DNA of 64,000 nt from Marinilabiliales bacterium (GTDB lineage: Bacteria > Bacteroidota > Bacteroidia > Bacteroidales > PUMT01): NCBI GenBank assembly GCA_007695015.1, contig REEN01000029.1, positions 90,583 through 154,582 of the forward strand, read 5' to 3'. Made by a program: the position numbers and the translations under genes. Shown here in pieces: positions 33,928 through 42,545 of this stretch. How positions within the stretch are numbered: position 1 is the stretch's first letter; each line of letters begins with the position of its first letter. Under the pieces are notes generated by a model, which was not told the origin of the DNA, made no database searches, and worked only from the letters and a program-made list of their open reading frames with translations.

Positions 33928-35092
33928 AAAATCGAGATACGACAGAAGGGGCGTGTCAGCCTCAAAAGAAGATGTACACAAGGCTATCAGCGGAATAGAC
34001 AAGGGGCTGTTCACTAATGCGTTTTGCAAGATTATTCCCGATATCCTGGGGAGTGATCCCGGTTACTGCAATATAATGCATGCAGACGGTGCCGGCACCA
34101 AGTCATCACTGGCCTGGGTTTACTGGAAGGAGACAGGCAATATGGATGTATGGAAGGGGATAGCCCAGGATGCGATAGTTATGAACCTGGACGACCTTCT
34201 GTGTGTGGGTGCAACAGACAATATTATTCTTTCATCAACCATCGGACGTAACAGGAATCTTGTGCCCGGTGAGGTTGTTTCGGCTATAATAAATGGCACT
34301 GAAGAGTTTCTGAATGAAATGCGGGATCTGGGCATAGGGATATACTCGACAGGTGGTGAGACTGCCGATGTGGGTGACCTGGTAAGGTCAGTTATAGTAG
34401 ATTCAACGGTCACCTGCAGGATGAAAAGGGATGAGGTGATCACTAATGATCGCATAGCGGCAGGCGATGTTATTGTGGGGCTTTCCTCCTTTGGCAGGGC
34501 TGTCTGGGAGAAGGAATACAATGGTGGAATGGGAAGCAATGGTCTTACCTCTGCCCGCCATGATCTGTTCGGGTCATACCTGGCAGAAAAATACCCCGAT
34601 AGTTTCGACCCGGGTATGCCTTCCGGACTTGTCTACAGCGGTTCGCTGAAACTGACTGATCTTGTGGAGGGAACCGGACTGGATGCAGGAAGGCTTGTGC
34701 TGTCGCCCACCCGCACATACGCACCGGTCATTGCAAGGGTACTCAGCCAATTTCGCAGGGAGATACATGGTATGGTTCACTGCAGCGGGGGCGGGCAGAC
34801 CAAGGTGCTTAATTTCATTGATAAGCTTCACGTTGTGAAGGACAATATGTTTGATTTACCACCGCTATTCAGACTGATCAGGGACGAGTCAGGCACCCCC
34901 TGGGATGAAATGTACAGGGTCTTTAACATGGGACACCGCTTTGAGCTTTATGTGCCACCCGGGATAGCAGACGATATAATTGATATTTCACGAAGCCTGG
35001 GTGTTGATGCAAAGATAGTGGGTCATTGCGAGGCATCATCCGGCAGTAAGCTCACAATAAGATCATTTGCCGGCGAATTCGTGTACGGTTGA
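33920..35092 (+). CDS. purM: Phosphoribosylformylglycinamidine cyclo-ligase (AIR synthase)
   Basis: ATP-dependent ring closure of FGAM to AIR in purine synthesis. PurM-type segments: YDRRGVSASKEDVHKAI, MHADGAGTKSSLAW, DAIVMNLDDLLCVGATDNIILSSTIGRN, YSTGGETADVGDLV, GLSSFGR and VFNMGHRFELYVP. At 390 residues it is about 45 longer than the E. coli enzyme and belongs to the longer Bacteroidota form. It overlaps the GNAT-nitrilase gene by 8 nt, giving translational coupling, and converges on the large secreted protein gene 27 bp downstream. Confidence 0.9.
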   Translation: MGEKSRYDRRGVSASKEDVHKAISGIDKGLFTNAFCKIIPDILGSDPGYCNIMHADGAGTKSSLAWVYWKETGNMDVWKGIAQDAIVMNLDDLLCVGATDNIILSSTIGRNRNLVPGEVVSAIINGTEEFLNEMRDLGIGIYSTGGETADVGDLVRSVIVDSTVTCRMKRDEVITNDRIAAGDVIVGLSSFGRAVWEKEYNGGMGSNGLTSARHDLFGSYLAEKYPDSFDPGMPSGLVYSGSLKLTDLVEGTGLDAGRLVLSPTRTYAPVIARVLSQFRREIHGMVHCSGGGQTKVLNFIDKLHVVKDNMFDLPPLFRLIRDESGTPWDEMYRVFNMGHRFELYVPPGIADDIIDISRSLGVDAKIVGHCEASSGSKLTIRSFAGEFVYG

Positions 35093-35119
35093 TCTAATAA
35101 GCCCTCTCCATGAGGCAGA

Positions 35120-38100
35120 TCATTTCCTGGTGAATATACCACTGTAGACTTTACCGTCAGGACTCTCTATCCTGATTATATAATTGCCCGGTTTCAGTTG
35201 ACCTATTTGCAGTAGATGCGTGTCAGCCAGTCTCAGTTGCATTACAGGGCGGCCGGCGGTGTCAAATATGCCGACCAGTGATCCTGATTCAACACTTTCC
35301 TGAAGATATAGTATGTCTCCTGCCGGATTAGGGTAGAAGAACTGATTATTTGATCCGGGTTTTGCTTCCTCAATGTTTACAGGTGCCTGGTTGCTGACAT
35401 TGATCACCAGTGTGTCAGAAACATCAGGATTGTCAGCCGCATATACACGCAGCACTATATGGCCTTCATCCTCCGCGTTGCCGGATCCGGTGAACATCAC
35501 CCGGTTTGTTGCGAAATCTGTCCTGGAACTCCCTGTGGTATTCTCAAGCACTTCAAAGTTCGCCTTCCTGAACCGGGCGTTTTCGGGGAATACCGTGGCA
35601 TAGATATTTAATCTCTGCCTGTCAGCCGAAATATGTCCGTCGCCATCGGTGCGGACATATATGCTGTCGGGCCTTATCCGGTTATAGTATCCGAGCGGCA
35701 GTTCTTCATAGCCAGGATCGTCTCCTGTGGCAGCAATGATTATCATTGCATGACGTGGAATTTCAACGAACATGCCGTCAGTCAATGCTATGCTGATGGA
35801 ATCAATATTGTAATCAAAGGAGCTGAAATCATCCTCCCAGATTGTATACATCATGGCATCTGAAGAGAATGCAATCTCTCCGGGCAGACTGACCTGGATC
35901 GTATAATCTTCAGTGAAATCCCTGTTGATAAGCAAAATGGAAAAGTTTTCGCCGCGATTGTAGGCATAGGTTCCAACCGGTTCCCAGTTAATTGATCTTC
36001 CGTCTCTGTGGGTTAAACTGTTTGCCGTGAGGAATTCGGTTTTCATGTTATGCCCCTTGCAGAACCTGTTGAAATATTTTCCGGTAATGAACAGCGGAAG
36101 TTGGCGGTAATTCTCAGCTGGCCTTGTAATGCGCCATTGTCCGCCCGTCAGGTGGAAGAGACTGGGTACAATTGAGCCGTATTCCATGCCGGCAGCAAGA
36201 TAATCGGTCATCAGGATCGCCTGTCCGAACCGGCCGTTATAATTGGTTCTGGTCATATTAGACTCATACAGGTAGAAAGATTTAAGTGTGCCGGTCAGGT
36301 GCATCATATTATCCATGGTCTGCTGCATCCCCGATAATTTACTGCGGGCAAGTGCAATACCGCTGTTGTAATAATCGAGCTCACTGTCTCCGCGCGGAAT
36401 AGCAGGGTCATAATCAAGGTTGCCGCCAAGGTAGCCCGATACACCGAGGCATTCAACTTCCCCGCGGTCTCCCGTAAGTACCGAACGGTTTACCCCGTAC
36501 CAGGGTTCCGGGTTTCTCCCGCTGTATACCATGGTTATCTTCTCAGGGTCATAATAGGGCGAAGAACGGATAACCCCTGCCATCTCCCTTGCCCATTCAC
36601 GGTATACCTTATAGTCCGATCCAATCTCAGCGTCGTGGGCCGATGCTCCCCAAACCTCGTTCCCGAACTCAATCAGAACACCCTTGCTGTTGTCAAGCAG
36701 AGGCCCGGTGAAACCTTCTGCAGCCCTTCTTTCGCCACCCGGTGTGTCAGCGGGCCCTCCAAGATACTCCATAAGGCGAAGGAATGTTTCAGGCTCTTTC
36801 CTGTAATCGATTCCATCCTGCACTCCAACAGTAAGGGCAAACCTGGCACCAAGTTCATTGGCAAAATTCATCACCCTGCCGTAGGTGTTATTGTTATGGC
36901 CTGTGCCGGTATGAGCGGCAAACGACTTGCTGTTGGCAGTAATGGCCCCCCACCGGATTGCACCAGGCTGCAGTTCCCTCAGGAGTTCCCTTATCTCGGC
37001 CTTGTCAACCATTTCACGGTTTTCGTAGGGGCCATTGATGCCAAAACCCTCATTTCGCGAGATGTTCTGATCATGGATGACAACCCTGCCGCTGTTAATC
37101 CCCAGGTTGTCGGGTTCAAGCGGGTCGTACTCAGTCGTGGAAAAGACAGACACATCACCTGGTTGAGATACATTGAAACCGGCATCTACCGATTCGACAG
37201 TGATTTCATAGGAGGTGACTGGCCTGAGACCCTTAATAATAATGCTGGTGTCATAAATATAGCCTGCTGTATTATAAAGGTTGTTGTCAACATAGAGATT
37301 GTAGGCGATCACCTCTGTCTCTCCGTCTTCACCGCCAGTCCATTGTAACTCCATTGCAAGTCCGGTAGCCTGAAGCAGCTCAATTTCGGCGGGCGGTGAG
37401 GGAGGTATGGTATCTTCGGGATGTGTCCTGAACTTAAGTGTATTGCTGACAAAAGATTCGTTGCCCGCATCATCAACAGCAGTTACAAGTGCATAATATA
37501 CTGTGTTTTCGATCAGGCTGTCAGCCACAAACGAAGTTCCCCGGATCAGATCGTCATTAATTGCAAGTCCGTTCAGGTAAAGATTGTAACCGTCAACCCG
37601 GTAGTTATCTGTTGAAGCATCCCAGCTTAAAAAAGCCTTTTCTGTTGCACGCCATACAAGTTCAAGATTTTCAGGGGATGTCGGTTTCTCAACATCATAC
37701 AGCGGCATGACCAGGTCTCCTCCAAGATATTCAGGCTGGTCATTATGGGGTCCCTCAACCAGTAATCCTCCTGCGGGGTTGTGAATTATCCACTGTGTCG
37801 CATAGAATGCATAAATATTCCCCTTTACCAGTTCAACGGGTTCTGACCTGATTCTGTTCTGACCCGCACTTGTTCCTATGCCTTCGCCCCTGTCAATAAT
37901 TACAGCGGCATTATTCATGTCAGTTCCGTCGCTCAGCCACAGGGCAGTATTGTCTGCCGACTGCATATAGAAATTATAGGCGCCTGTTTCCGGCGCTATA
38001 AAATATCCTGTGTAAAAGCCTGTATAGAAATCATAACCCCAGCAAACAGGAGAAGTGCAGTCCATGTTAACCGTTATAGGGATCTCTTCCCAGTTCAGAT

Positions 38101-38560
38101 CAAAGTGGGGGTTCCTTGCATACTCAAGTATTGTATCAAATATCGGAACCTCTCCCAGGGGGACTGCCGTCTGCCAGAAAACTATGTCGTGTATCTCATA
38201 ATTGACACCCCGTGCCGGATAGTTGACAATATGAACTTCCAGGTACCGTATGCTGCCGTCAATACTGATTTCAAGGCTTACCTGTCCCGGTTCCCCCTGT
38301 TCTTCGACCATAACAATTGCAAAGGTTTGCCCTGTAACATATATTACATCCGTTACGGACAGGATTTCGGGATCTTCTGAGGTTACTGCAATTTCAAAGG
38401 TGGAGGAGTCAAGATGGTGTAATAATATCTGGTTTTCGCCTGAACCTGAAAAAATCAGAAGTGTATCCTGTCCGGGATATGAAGGACCGGTTTGTCCGCC
38501 AACCGGCATAAAAGTCAGGTTTAAAAGGAATAATAAAATTATTGTTTTCTCTTTTAGCAT
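35120..38560 (-). CDS. T9SS-secreted PA14 / fibronectin III / glycosidase-like multidomain protein
   Basis: 1146 residues. Signal peptide at the N-terminus; an unassigned beta region to about 160; PA14-like domain about 165-280 (DFYTGFYTGYFIAPETGAYNF, DNTALWLSDG); two fibronectin III domains about 290-378 and 383-478; a putative TIM-barrel glycoside hydrolase about 480-860 with LIEFGNEVWG (Glu near 631) and YLYESNMTR (Glu near 765), spaced as acid/base and nucleophile in clan A; a beta-sandwich to about 1060; and a type IX secretion sorting domain (FFYPNPAGDILYLQ...GNYIIRIESPDGKVYSGIFTRK). Fold resembles arabinofuranosidase-like enzymes, but I cannot assign a GH family. Probably cell-surface or secreted carbohydrate breakdown. 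Confidence 0.75.
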   Translation of the reverse strand: MLKEKTIILLFLLNLTFMPVGGQTGPSYPGQDTLLIFSGSGENQILLHHLDSSTFEIAVTSEDPEILSVTDVIYVTGQTFAIVMVEEQGEPGQVSLEISIDGSIRYLEVHIVNYPARGVNYEIHDIVFWQTAVPLGEVPIFDTILEYARNPHFDLNWEEIPITVNMDCTSPVCWGYDFYTGFYTGYFIAPETGAYNFYMQSADNTALWLSDGTDMNNAAVIIDRGEGIGTSAGQNRIRSEPVELVKGNIYAFYATQWIIHNPAGGLLVEGPHNDQPEYLGGDLVMPLYDVEKPTSPENLELVWRATEKAFLSWDASTDNYRVDGYNLYLNGLAINDDLIRGTSFVADSLIENTVYYALVTAVDDAGNESFVSNTLKFRTHPEDTIPPSPPAEIELLQATGLAMELQWTGGEDGETEVIAYNLYVDNNLYNTAGYIYDTSIIIKGLRPVTSYEITVESVDAGFNVSQPGDVSVFSTTEYDPLEPDNLGINSGRVVIHDQNISRNEGFGINGPYENREMVDKAEIRELLRELQPGAIRWGAITANSKSFAAHTGTGHNNNTYGRVMNFANELGARFALTVGVQDGIDYRKEPETFLRLMEYLGGPADTPGGERRAAEGFTGPLLDNSKGVLIEFGNEVWGASAHDAEIGSDYKVYREWAREMAGVIRSSPYYDPEKITMVYSGRNPEPWYGVNRSVLTGDRGEVECLGVSGYLGGNLDYDPAIPRGDSELDYYNSGIALARSKLSGMQQTMDNMMHLTGTLKSFYLYESNMTRTNYNGRFGQAILMTDYLAAGMEYGSIVPSLFHLTGGQWRITRPAENYRQLPLFITGKYFNRFCKGHNMKTEFLTANSLTHRDGRSINWEPVGTYAYNRGENFSILLINRDFTEDYTIQVSLPGEIAFSSDAMMYTIWEDDFSSFDYNIDSISIALTDGMFVEIPRHAMIIIAATGDDPGYEELPLGYYNRIRPDSIYVRTDGDGHISADRQRLNIYATVFPENARFRKANFEVLENTTGSSRTDFATNRVMFTGSGNAEDEGHIVLRVYAADNPDVSDTLVINVSNQAPVNIEEAKPGSNNQFFYPNPAGDILYLQESVESGSLVGIFDTAGRPVMQLRLADTHLLQIGQLKPGNYIIRIESPDGKVYSGIFTRK

Positions 38561-38614
38561 TGTCTGTGGTCGATTTGGGAAAATTTTAAAACTAATAAAT
38601 AATATCTGAAAAGC

Positions 38615-38622
38615 AAAAGTAT
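38615..38622 (-). promoter_or_regulatory. -7 promoter element for the secreted multidomain protein
   Basis: Minus-strand TACTTTTG matches TAnnTTTG, 55 bp upstream of the start at 38560. No matching -33 element. Confidence 0.35.
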
Positions 38623-38710
38623 TTGGTCTGGCTAATACTGCCGGTCAGTTCTTAGAATGCGGTTAATGACAACTTGTGCCGAAATGTATACAAAGCCTGT
38701 GAATATTTAC

Positions 38711-38718
38711 TAATTTTG
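38711..38718 (+). promoter_or_regulatory. -7 promoter element for prfA
   Basis: TAATTTTG, a full TAnnTTTG match, 23 bp before the prfA start. No well-spaced -33 element. Confidence 0.45.
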
Positions 38719-38740
38719 CAGGAAATCACAATTTTCAGGA

Positions 38741-39826
38741 ATGGCTGGCAATAATATACTTGAAAAACTTGAGGGAGTCAGGCTGAGGTTTGAGGAGGTG
38801 GAACAGATGCTTACTGATCCTGCCGTTGCAAATGATATGCAGCGCTACATAAAGCTTAACAAGGAATACCGTGATCTTGAACCCGTTGTGAAAGCTTACA
38901 GGGAGTACAGTAATATTCTCAGTAACATCGACTCTGCAAAGGAGATCCTGGCAACCGAGAAAGATGGTGAACTGAAAGAGATGGCACGGACGGAGCTTGA
39001 GGAACTGCAGGAGCGCCTGGAGCCGATGGAGGAGAAAATACGGTTTTTACTTCTGCCTGCAGACCCTGAAGATGAGAAAAATGCGATCGTCGAGATCAGG
39101 GCGGGGACAGGAGGTGACGAGGCCAGTATTTTTGCCGGCGATCTTTTCAGGATGTATAATAAGTTCTGTGAAGCGAAAAAGTGGAAGGTTGAGGTCACAC
39201 ACTTCAGCGAGGGAACAGCGGGAGGTTACAAGGAGATAGTTTTCAATGTGAGCGGCCAGGGTGTTTACGGTATACTGAAGTACGAATCGGGGGTTCACCG
39301 GGTACAGAGGGTGCCACAGACAGAAACACAGGGCAGGGTACACACATCTGCTGCCACGATCGCAGTATTGCCTGAGGCAGAGGAGTTTGATATTGATCTA
39401 AGGAGTGATGACATAAGGAAGGATACTTATTGTTCCTCGGGCCCGGGAGGGCAGTCGGTCAATACCACGTATTCGGCAATCAGATTGACCCATATACCGA
39501 GTGGAATTGTTGTCACATGCCAGGATCAGAAGTCCCAGTTGAAGAATCTCGACAAGGCGATGGCTGAATTGCGGACGAGGCTTTATAACCTCGAATACCA
39601 GAAGTATATTGATGATATTTCCTCAAAAAGAAAGACCATGGTCTCGACAGGTGACCGGTCGGCCAAGATCCGGACTTACAATTACCAGCAGGGACGGGTA
39701 ACCGATCACCGGATAAACCTGACATTGTATAACCTGGCAGCCGTACTGGATGGCGACCTGGATGAAATAATAGACAAATTGCAGATGGCCGAAAATGCCG
39801 AGAGGCTTAAGGCCAGTGCAATTTGA
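38741..39826 (+). CDS. prfA: Peptide chain release factor 1
   Basis: Recognises UAA and UAG stop codons and triggers peptide release. Has the helical N-terminal domain, IVEIRAGTGGDEASIFAGDLFRMY, VHRVQRVPQTETQGRVHTSAATIAVLPE and the universal GGQ loop in CSSGPGGQSVNTTYSAIRLTH (near residues 233-240). RF1 rather than RF2 because of the 361-residue length, the absence of the programmed frameshift and the SAATIAVLPE segment. Followed by pyrF 40 bp downstream on the same strand. Confidence 0.96.
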   Translation: MAGNNILEKLEGVRLRFEEVEQMLTDPAVANDMQRYIKLNKEYRDLEPVVKAYREYSNILSNIDSAKEILATEKDGELKEMARTELEELQERLEPMEEKIRFLLLPADPEDEKNAIVEIRAGTGGDEASIFAGDLFRMYNKFCEAKKWKVEVTHFSEGTAGGYKEIVFNVSGQGVYGILKYESGVHRVQRVPQTETQGRVHTSAATIAVLPEAEEFDIDLRSDDIRKDTYCSSGPGGQSVNTTYSAIRLTHIPSGIVVTCQDQKSQLKNLDKAMAELRTRLYNLEYQKYIDDISSKRKTMVSTGDRSAKIRTYNYQQGRVTDHRINLTLYNLAAVLDGDLDEIIDKLQMAENAERLKASAI

Positions 39827-39866
39827 CCGCCCGTTCGGGTTGTTGTAAAACTCAATCCCAAAACTG

Positions 39867-40703
39867 ATGACAGCCGATGATCTTTTTCAGAAAATCCGTG
39901 AGAAACAGAGTTTCCTTTGTATCGGACTAGACCCTGATATATCAAAATTCCCGGAATCCATACTCGAAACAGACGATCCGGTTTATGAGTTCAACAAAAG
40001 GATTGTAGATGCAACGCATCAGCTGGCTGTTGCCTATAAGCCAAATATTGCCTTCTACGAGTCAGCCGGTTCAGGTGGGTTATGGAGCCTCGAAAAGACT
40101 GTTGAATATATCAGGAAGAAGGATCCCGGAATCTTCCTGATTGCCGATGCCAAGAGGGGTGATATCGGAAACAGCTCCAAAAGGTATGCAAGAGCCTGGT
40201 TCGAAACCTATGGTTTTGATGCGGTAACCGTAGCTCCTTATATGGGGGAGGACTCGGTTCGTCCTTTTCTTGATATAAAGGATAAGTGGACGGTGTTGCT
40301 TGCCGTTACTTCCAATTCCGGAGCTGCCGATTTTCAGTTCATGAAGGATCAGGAAACCGGTATGCAGCTGTTTGAAAAGGTGATAAGCACTGCTTCAGGC
40401 TGGGGAACTCCTGATAACATGATGTTTGTGGTAGGAGCAACACAACCCGGAATGCTGAGACGGGCCCGCGAAATCGTTCCGGGCCATTTCCTGCTTGTAC
40501 CGGGGGTCGGTGTTCAGGGCGGGAGCCTTGCCGCTGTGGCCGAAAACGGGCTCAATGACCAGTGCGGACTCCTGGTAAACTCATCCAGGGCAGTGATCCA
40601 CGCAGATGAAAGCGATGAATTTGATCTTGCCGCCAGACTGAAGGCTTCCATGCTGAAAAATGAGATGGCTGTCCTGCTCAGGGAGAAAGGTCTGATCACC
40701 TGA
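39867..40703 (+). CDS. pyrF: Orotidine 5'-phosphate decarboxylase (type 2)
   Basis: Last step of UMP synthesis. The long form (278 residues; TIGR02127-like group) with CIGLDPDISKFP near the N-terminus, YKPNIAFYESAGS, the catalytic Asp-Lys-Asp array in IADAKRGDIGNSSKRYA, VTVAPYMGEDSVRPF, VVGATQPGMLRRARE and LVPGVGVQGG. Type 2 enzymes are typical of Bacteroidota and actinobacteria. Probably co-transcribed with prfA. Confidence 0.95.
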   Translation: MTADDLFQKIREKQSFLCIGLDPDISKFPESILETDDPVYEFNKRIVDATHQLAVAYKPNIAFYESAGSGGLWSLEKTVEYIRKKDPGIFLIADAKRGDIGNSSKRYARAWFETYGFDAVTVAPYMGEDSVRPFLDIKDKWTVLLAVTSNSGAADFQFMKDQETGMQLFEKVISTASGWGTPDNMMFVVGATQPGMLRRAREIVPGHFLLVPGVGVQGGSLAAVAENGLNDQCGLLVNSSRAVIHADESDEFDLAARLKASMLKNEMAVLLREKGLIT

Positions 40704-40777
40704 TCGGAATTAAGTTTATCCTTGCTATTTGTTCAGTTATTTCTTAACTTTATTAGTGTAGCTTCAACGGTTAAGTA

Positions 40778-42133
40778 ATGACTGAGGATTTTCTTCATTA
40801 TATATGGAAGAAGGGGCTCTACCAACCCTTGTTCACTGTAGGCCGTGAGGAAGAAAGAATTGAGGTGCTCAGCAGCGGGGAGCGCAATAATAGTGACGGA
40901 CCGGACTTCTTCAATGCCCTTATAAGGATAGGTGGCATATTGCTTGCAGGTAATATTGAAATACACGTGAACAGCTCCGACTGGATCAGGCATGGCCATC
41001 ACAACAACAGAATATATGATACTGTCATCCTTCAGCTTGTGATCAATCCCGATGCAGAAGTGAAGCGTACAAACGGAGAGGATATTCCCACAGCGGTGCT
41101 AAAGTTTGACGAAACACTGAGAGAAACATACAACCACCTTCTGGACAGCAGTTGCAGGATTGCCTGCCAGCCGTATCTGAAAAGGGTGAGACCCGCTGTC
41201 CGGTCAACATGTCTTGACCGGGCTGCAGAATTACGCCTTGATGAGAAGGCAGGCCAGGTAAGGCAACTTTGGTATATGAACAACAAATGCTGGGAGGAGA
41301 CATTTTACCAGCAGCTTGCGCGGAATTTTGGCTTCCGTCTCAACAGCATGGGCTTTGAGCTGGTTGCCAGATCGCTTCCCTACAAATACCTGCTTAAACA
41401 CAGTGATAGCCTTCTGCAGCTGGAGGCAATGATTTTCGGTCAGGCCGGGTTTCTGAGCGATGAAAACGGGGCGAGGTTAAAAGGGGATCCGGTAACGCAG
41501 TCCCCCGGGGGAATTGAAGAGGGCTTTGCTATTGGTGCAAACGTTTCAGCTGATGACTATTACATGACACTCAGAAAGGAGTATTCCTTTTTAAAACGAA
41601 AATACGGCCTCGAGCCGGTTGGAAAGCATCTGTGGAAGTTTTTACGGCTCCGGCCTGCCAATTTTCCAACGATAAGACTTGCACAGTTTGCTTCCTTCAT
41701 ATGCGAAAAAACTTCTGTTTTTTCCTCGGTCGTTGAGTGCCGGGATATAAGATCCCTGACAGACCTGTTTAGCGTCAAGGCATCCGGCTACTGGGATACA
41801 AGGTTCCTGTTCAACAGACCGTCAAAACTTAAGCCCAAAAATCTTGGTGCTTTTGCCGTAAGGTCTTTGATTATTAATGCTGTAGCCCCTGTGCTTGCCT
41901 TTTATGGTAAATACAGGCATGAAGAGGAGTATTACCGGAGAGCCGTCGGATTTCTGAAAATGCTCCCACCAGAATACAACTCCATTGTTGCCCTATGGTC
42001 CGGGTCAGGCATAAACCCTGAAAATGCCTGGCAGTCACAGGCTCTTCTGCAACTCAAGAATGAGTTTTGCGCATACAGGCGATGCCTTGAGTGTGAAATG
42101 GGCACAAGTATTATTTTTCGTGAATCTTATTGA
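40778..42133 (+). CDS. DUF2851 family protein
   Basis: 451 residues of a Bacteroidota-conserved family of unknown function. Family segments: MTEDFLHYIWKKGLY at the N-terminus, GERNNSDGPDFFNALIRIGGILLAGNIEIHVNSSDW, HHNNRIYDTVILQLVINPD, YEQLARNFGFRLNS-like stretch, and a cysteine-rich end (NEFCAYRRCLECEMG). The first 130 residues have a restriction-nuclease-like feel (D...E.H.) that I note without claiming activity. No signal peptide. Stands between pyrF and rpsO on the plus strand. Confidence 0.85.
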   Translation: MTEDFLHYIWKKGLYQPLFTVGREEERIEVLSSGERNNSDGPDFFNALIRIGGILLAGNIEIHVNSSDWIRHGHHNNRIYDTVILQLVINPDAEVKRTNGEDIPTAVLKFDETLRETYNHLLDSSCRIACQPYLKRVRPAVRSTCLDRAAELRLDEKAGQVRQLWYMNNKCWEETFYQQLARNFGFRLNSMGFELVARSLPYKYLLKHSDSLLQLEAMIFGQAGFLSDENGARLKGDPVTQSPGGIEEGFAIGANVSADDYYMTLRKEYSFLKRKYGLEPVGKHLWKFLRLRPANFPTIRLAQFASFICEKTSVFSSVVECRDIRSLTDLFSVKASGYWDTRFLFNRPSKLKPKNLGAFAVRSLIINAVAPVLAFYGKYRHEEEYYRRAVGFLKMLPPEYNSIVALWSGSGINPENAWQSQALLQLKNEFCAYRRCLECEMGTSIIFRESY

Positions 42134-42159
42134 GTTATAAAAAAAATAGGTTATTTTTG
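42130..42159 (+). promoter_or_regulatory. Promoter for rpsO
   Basis: TTG (42130-42132), 19-nt spacer, TATTTTTG (42152-42159): good match to the Bacteroidota pattern. The -33 element overlaps the DUF2851 stop codon. The leader is about 35 nt. Confidence 0.6.
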
Positions 42160-42201
42160 CAGGTCTTAAAATGGATGTAATCAATAAATTTTACAAAAAA
42201 G

Positions 42202-42471
42202 ATGTATCTGACAGCTGATAAGAAAAAGGAAATATTCGCGGAGTATGGTGAAACTGCCGTTAACACAGGCAGTACCGAGGGACAAATTGCTTTGTTTTCA
42301 TACCGTATAAGCCACCTGACCAGCCATTTGAAGTCCAACCCAAAGGACTTCAGCACCCAGCGGGCACTTGTTAAACTGGTTGGTAAACGAAGGCGACTGC
42401 TGGAATACCTTAAAGAGAGGGATATTGAACGCTACCGCGCGATTATAAAGTCACTTAAGCTTAGGAAATAG
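42202..42471 (+). CDS. rpsO: 30S ribosomal protein S15
   Basis: 89 residues, primary 16S rRNA-binding protein of the platform. Recognised from TGSTEGQIALFSYRISHLTSHLKSNPKDFSTQRALVKLVGKRRRLLEYLKERDIERY. The gene order rpsO-pnp is conserved widely in bacteria. Own promoter upstream, terminator-like hairpin downstream before pnp. Confidence 0.98.
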   Translation: MYLTADKKKEIFAEYGETAVNTGSTEGQIALFSYRISHLTSHLKSNPKDFSTQRALVKLVGKRRRLLEYLKERDIERYRAIIKSLKLRK

Positions 42472-42473
42472 AC

Positions 42474-42504
42474 AAAAAGGGCGATTGAACAATTGCCCTT
42501 TTTT
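42474..42504 (+). terminator. Hairpin between rpsO and pnp
   Basis: AAAAAGGGC (42474-42482) pairs with GCCCTTTTT (42495-42503), with further pairing ATTG/CAAT inside the loop and a T tract. It begins 3 bp after the rpsO stop. In other bacteria a hairpin here also serves as an RNase-processing site for pnp control. Confidence 0.75.
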
Positions 42505-42545
42505 GTATTGATTTCCCAATTCTAATTTATTTATTCTGATTATTT

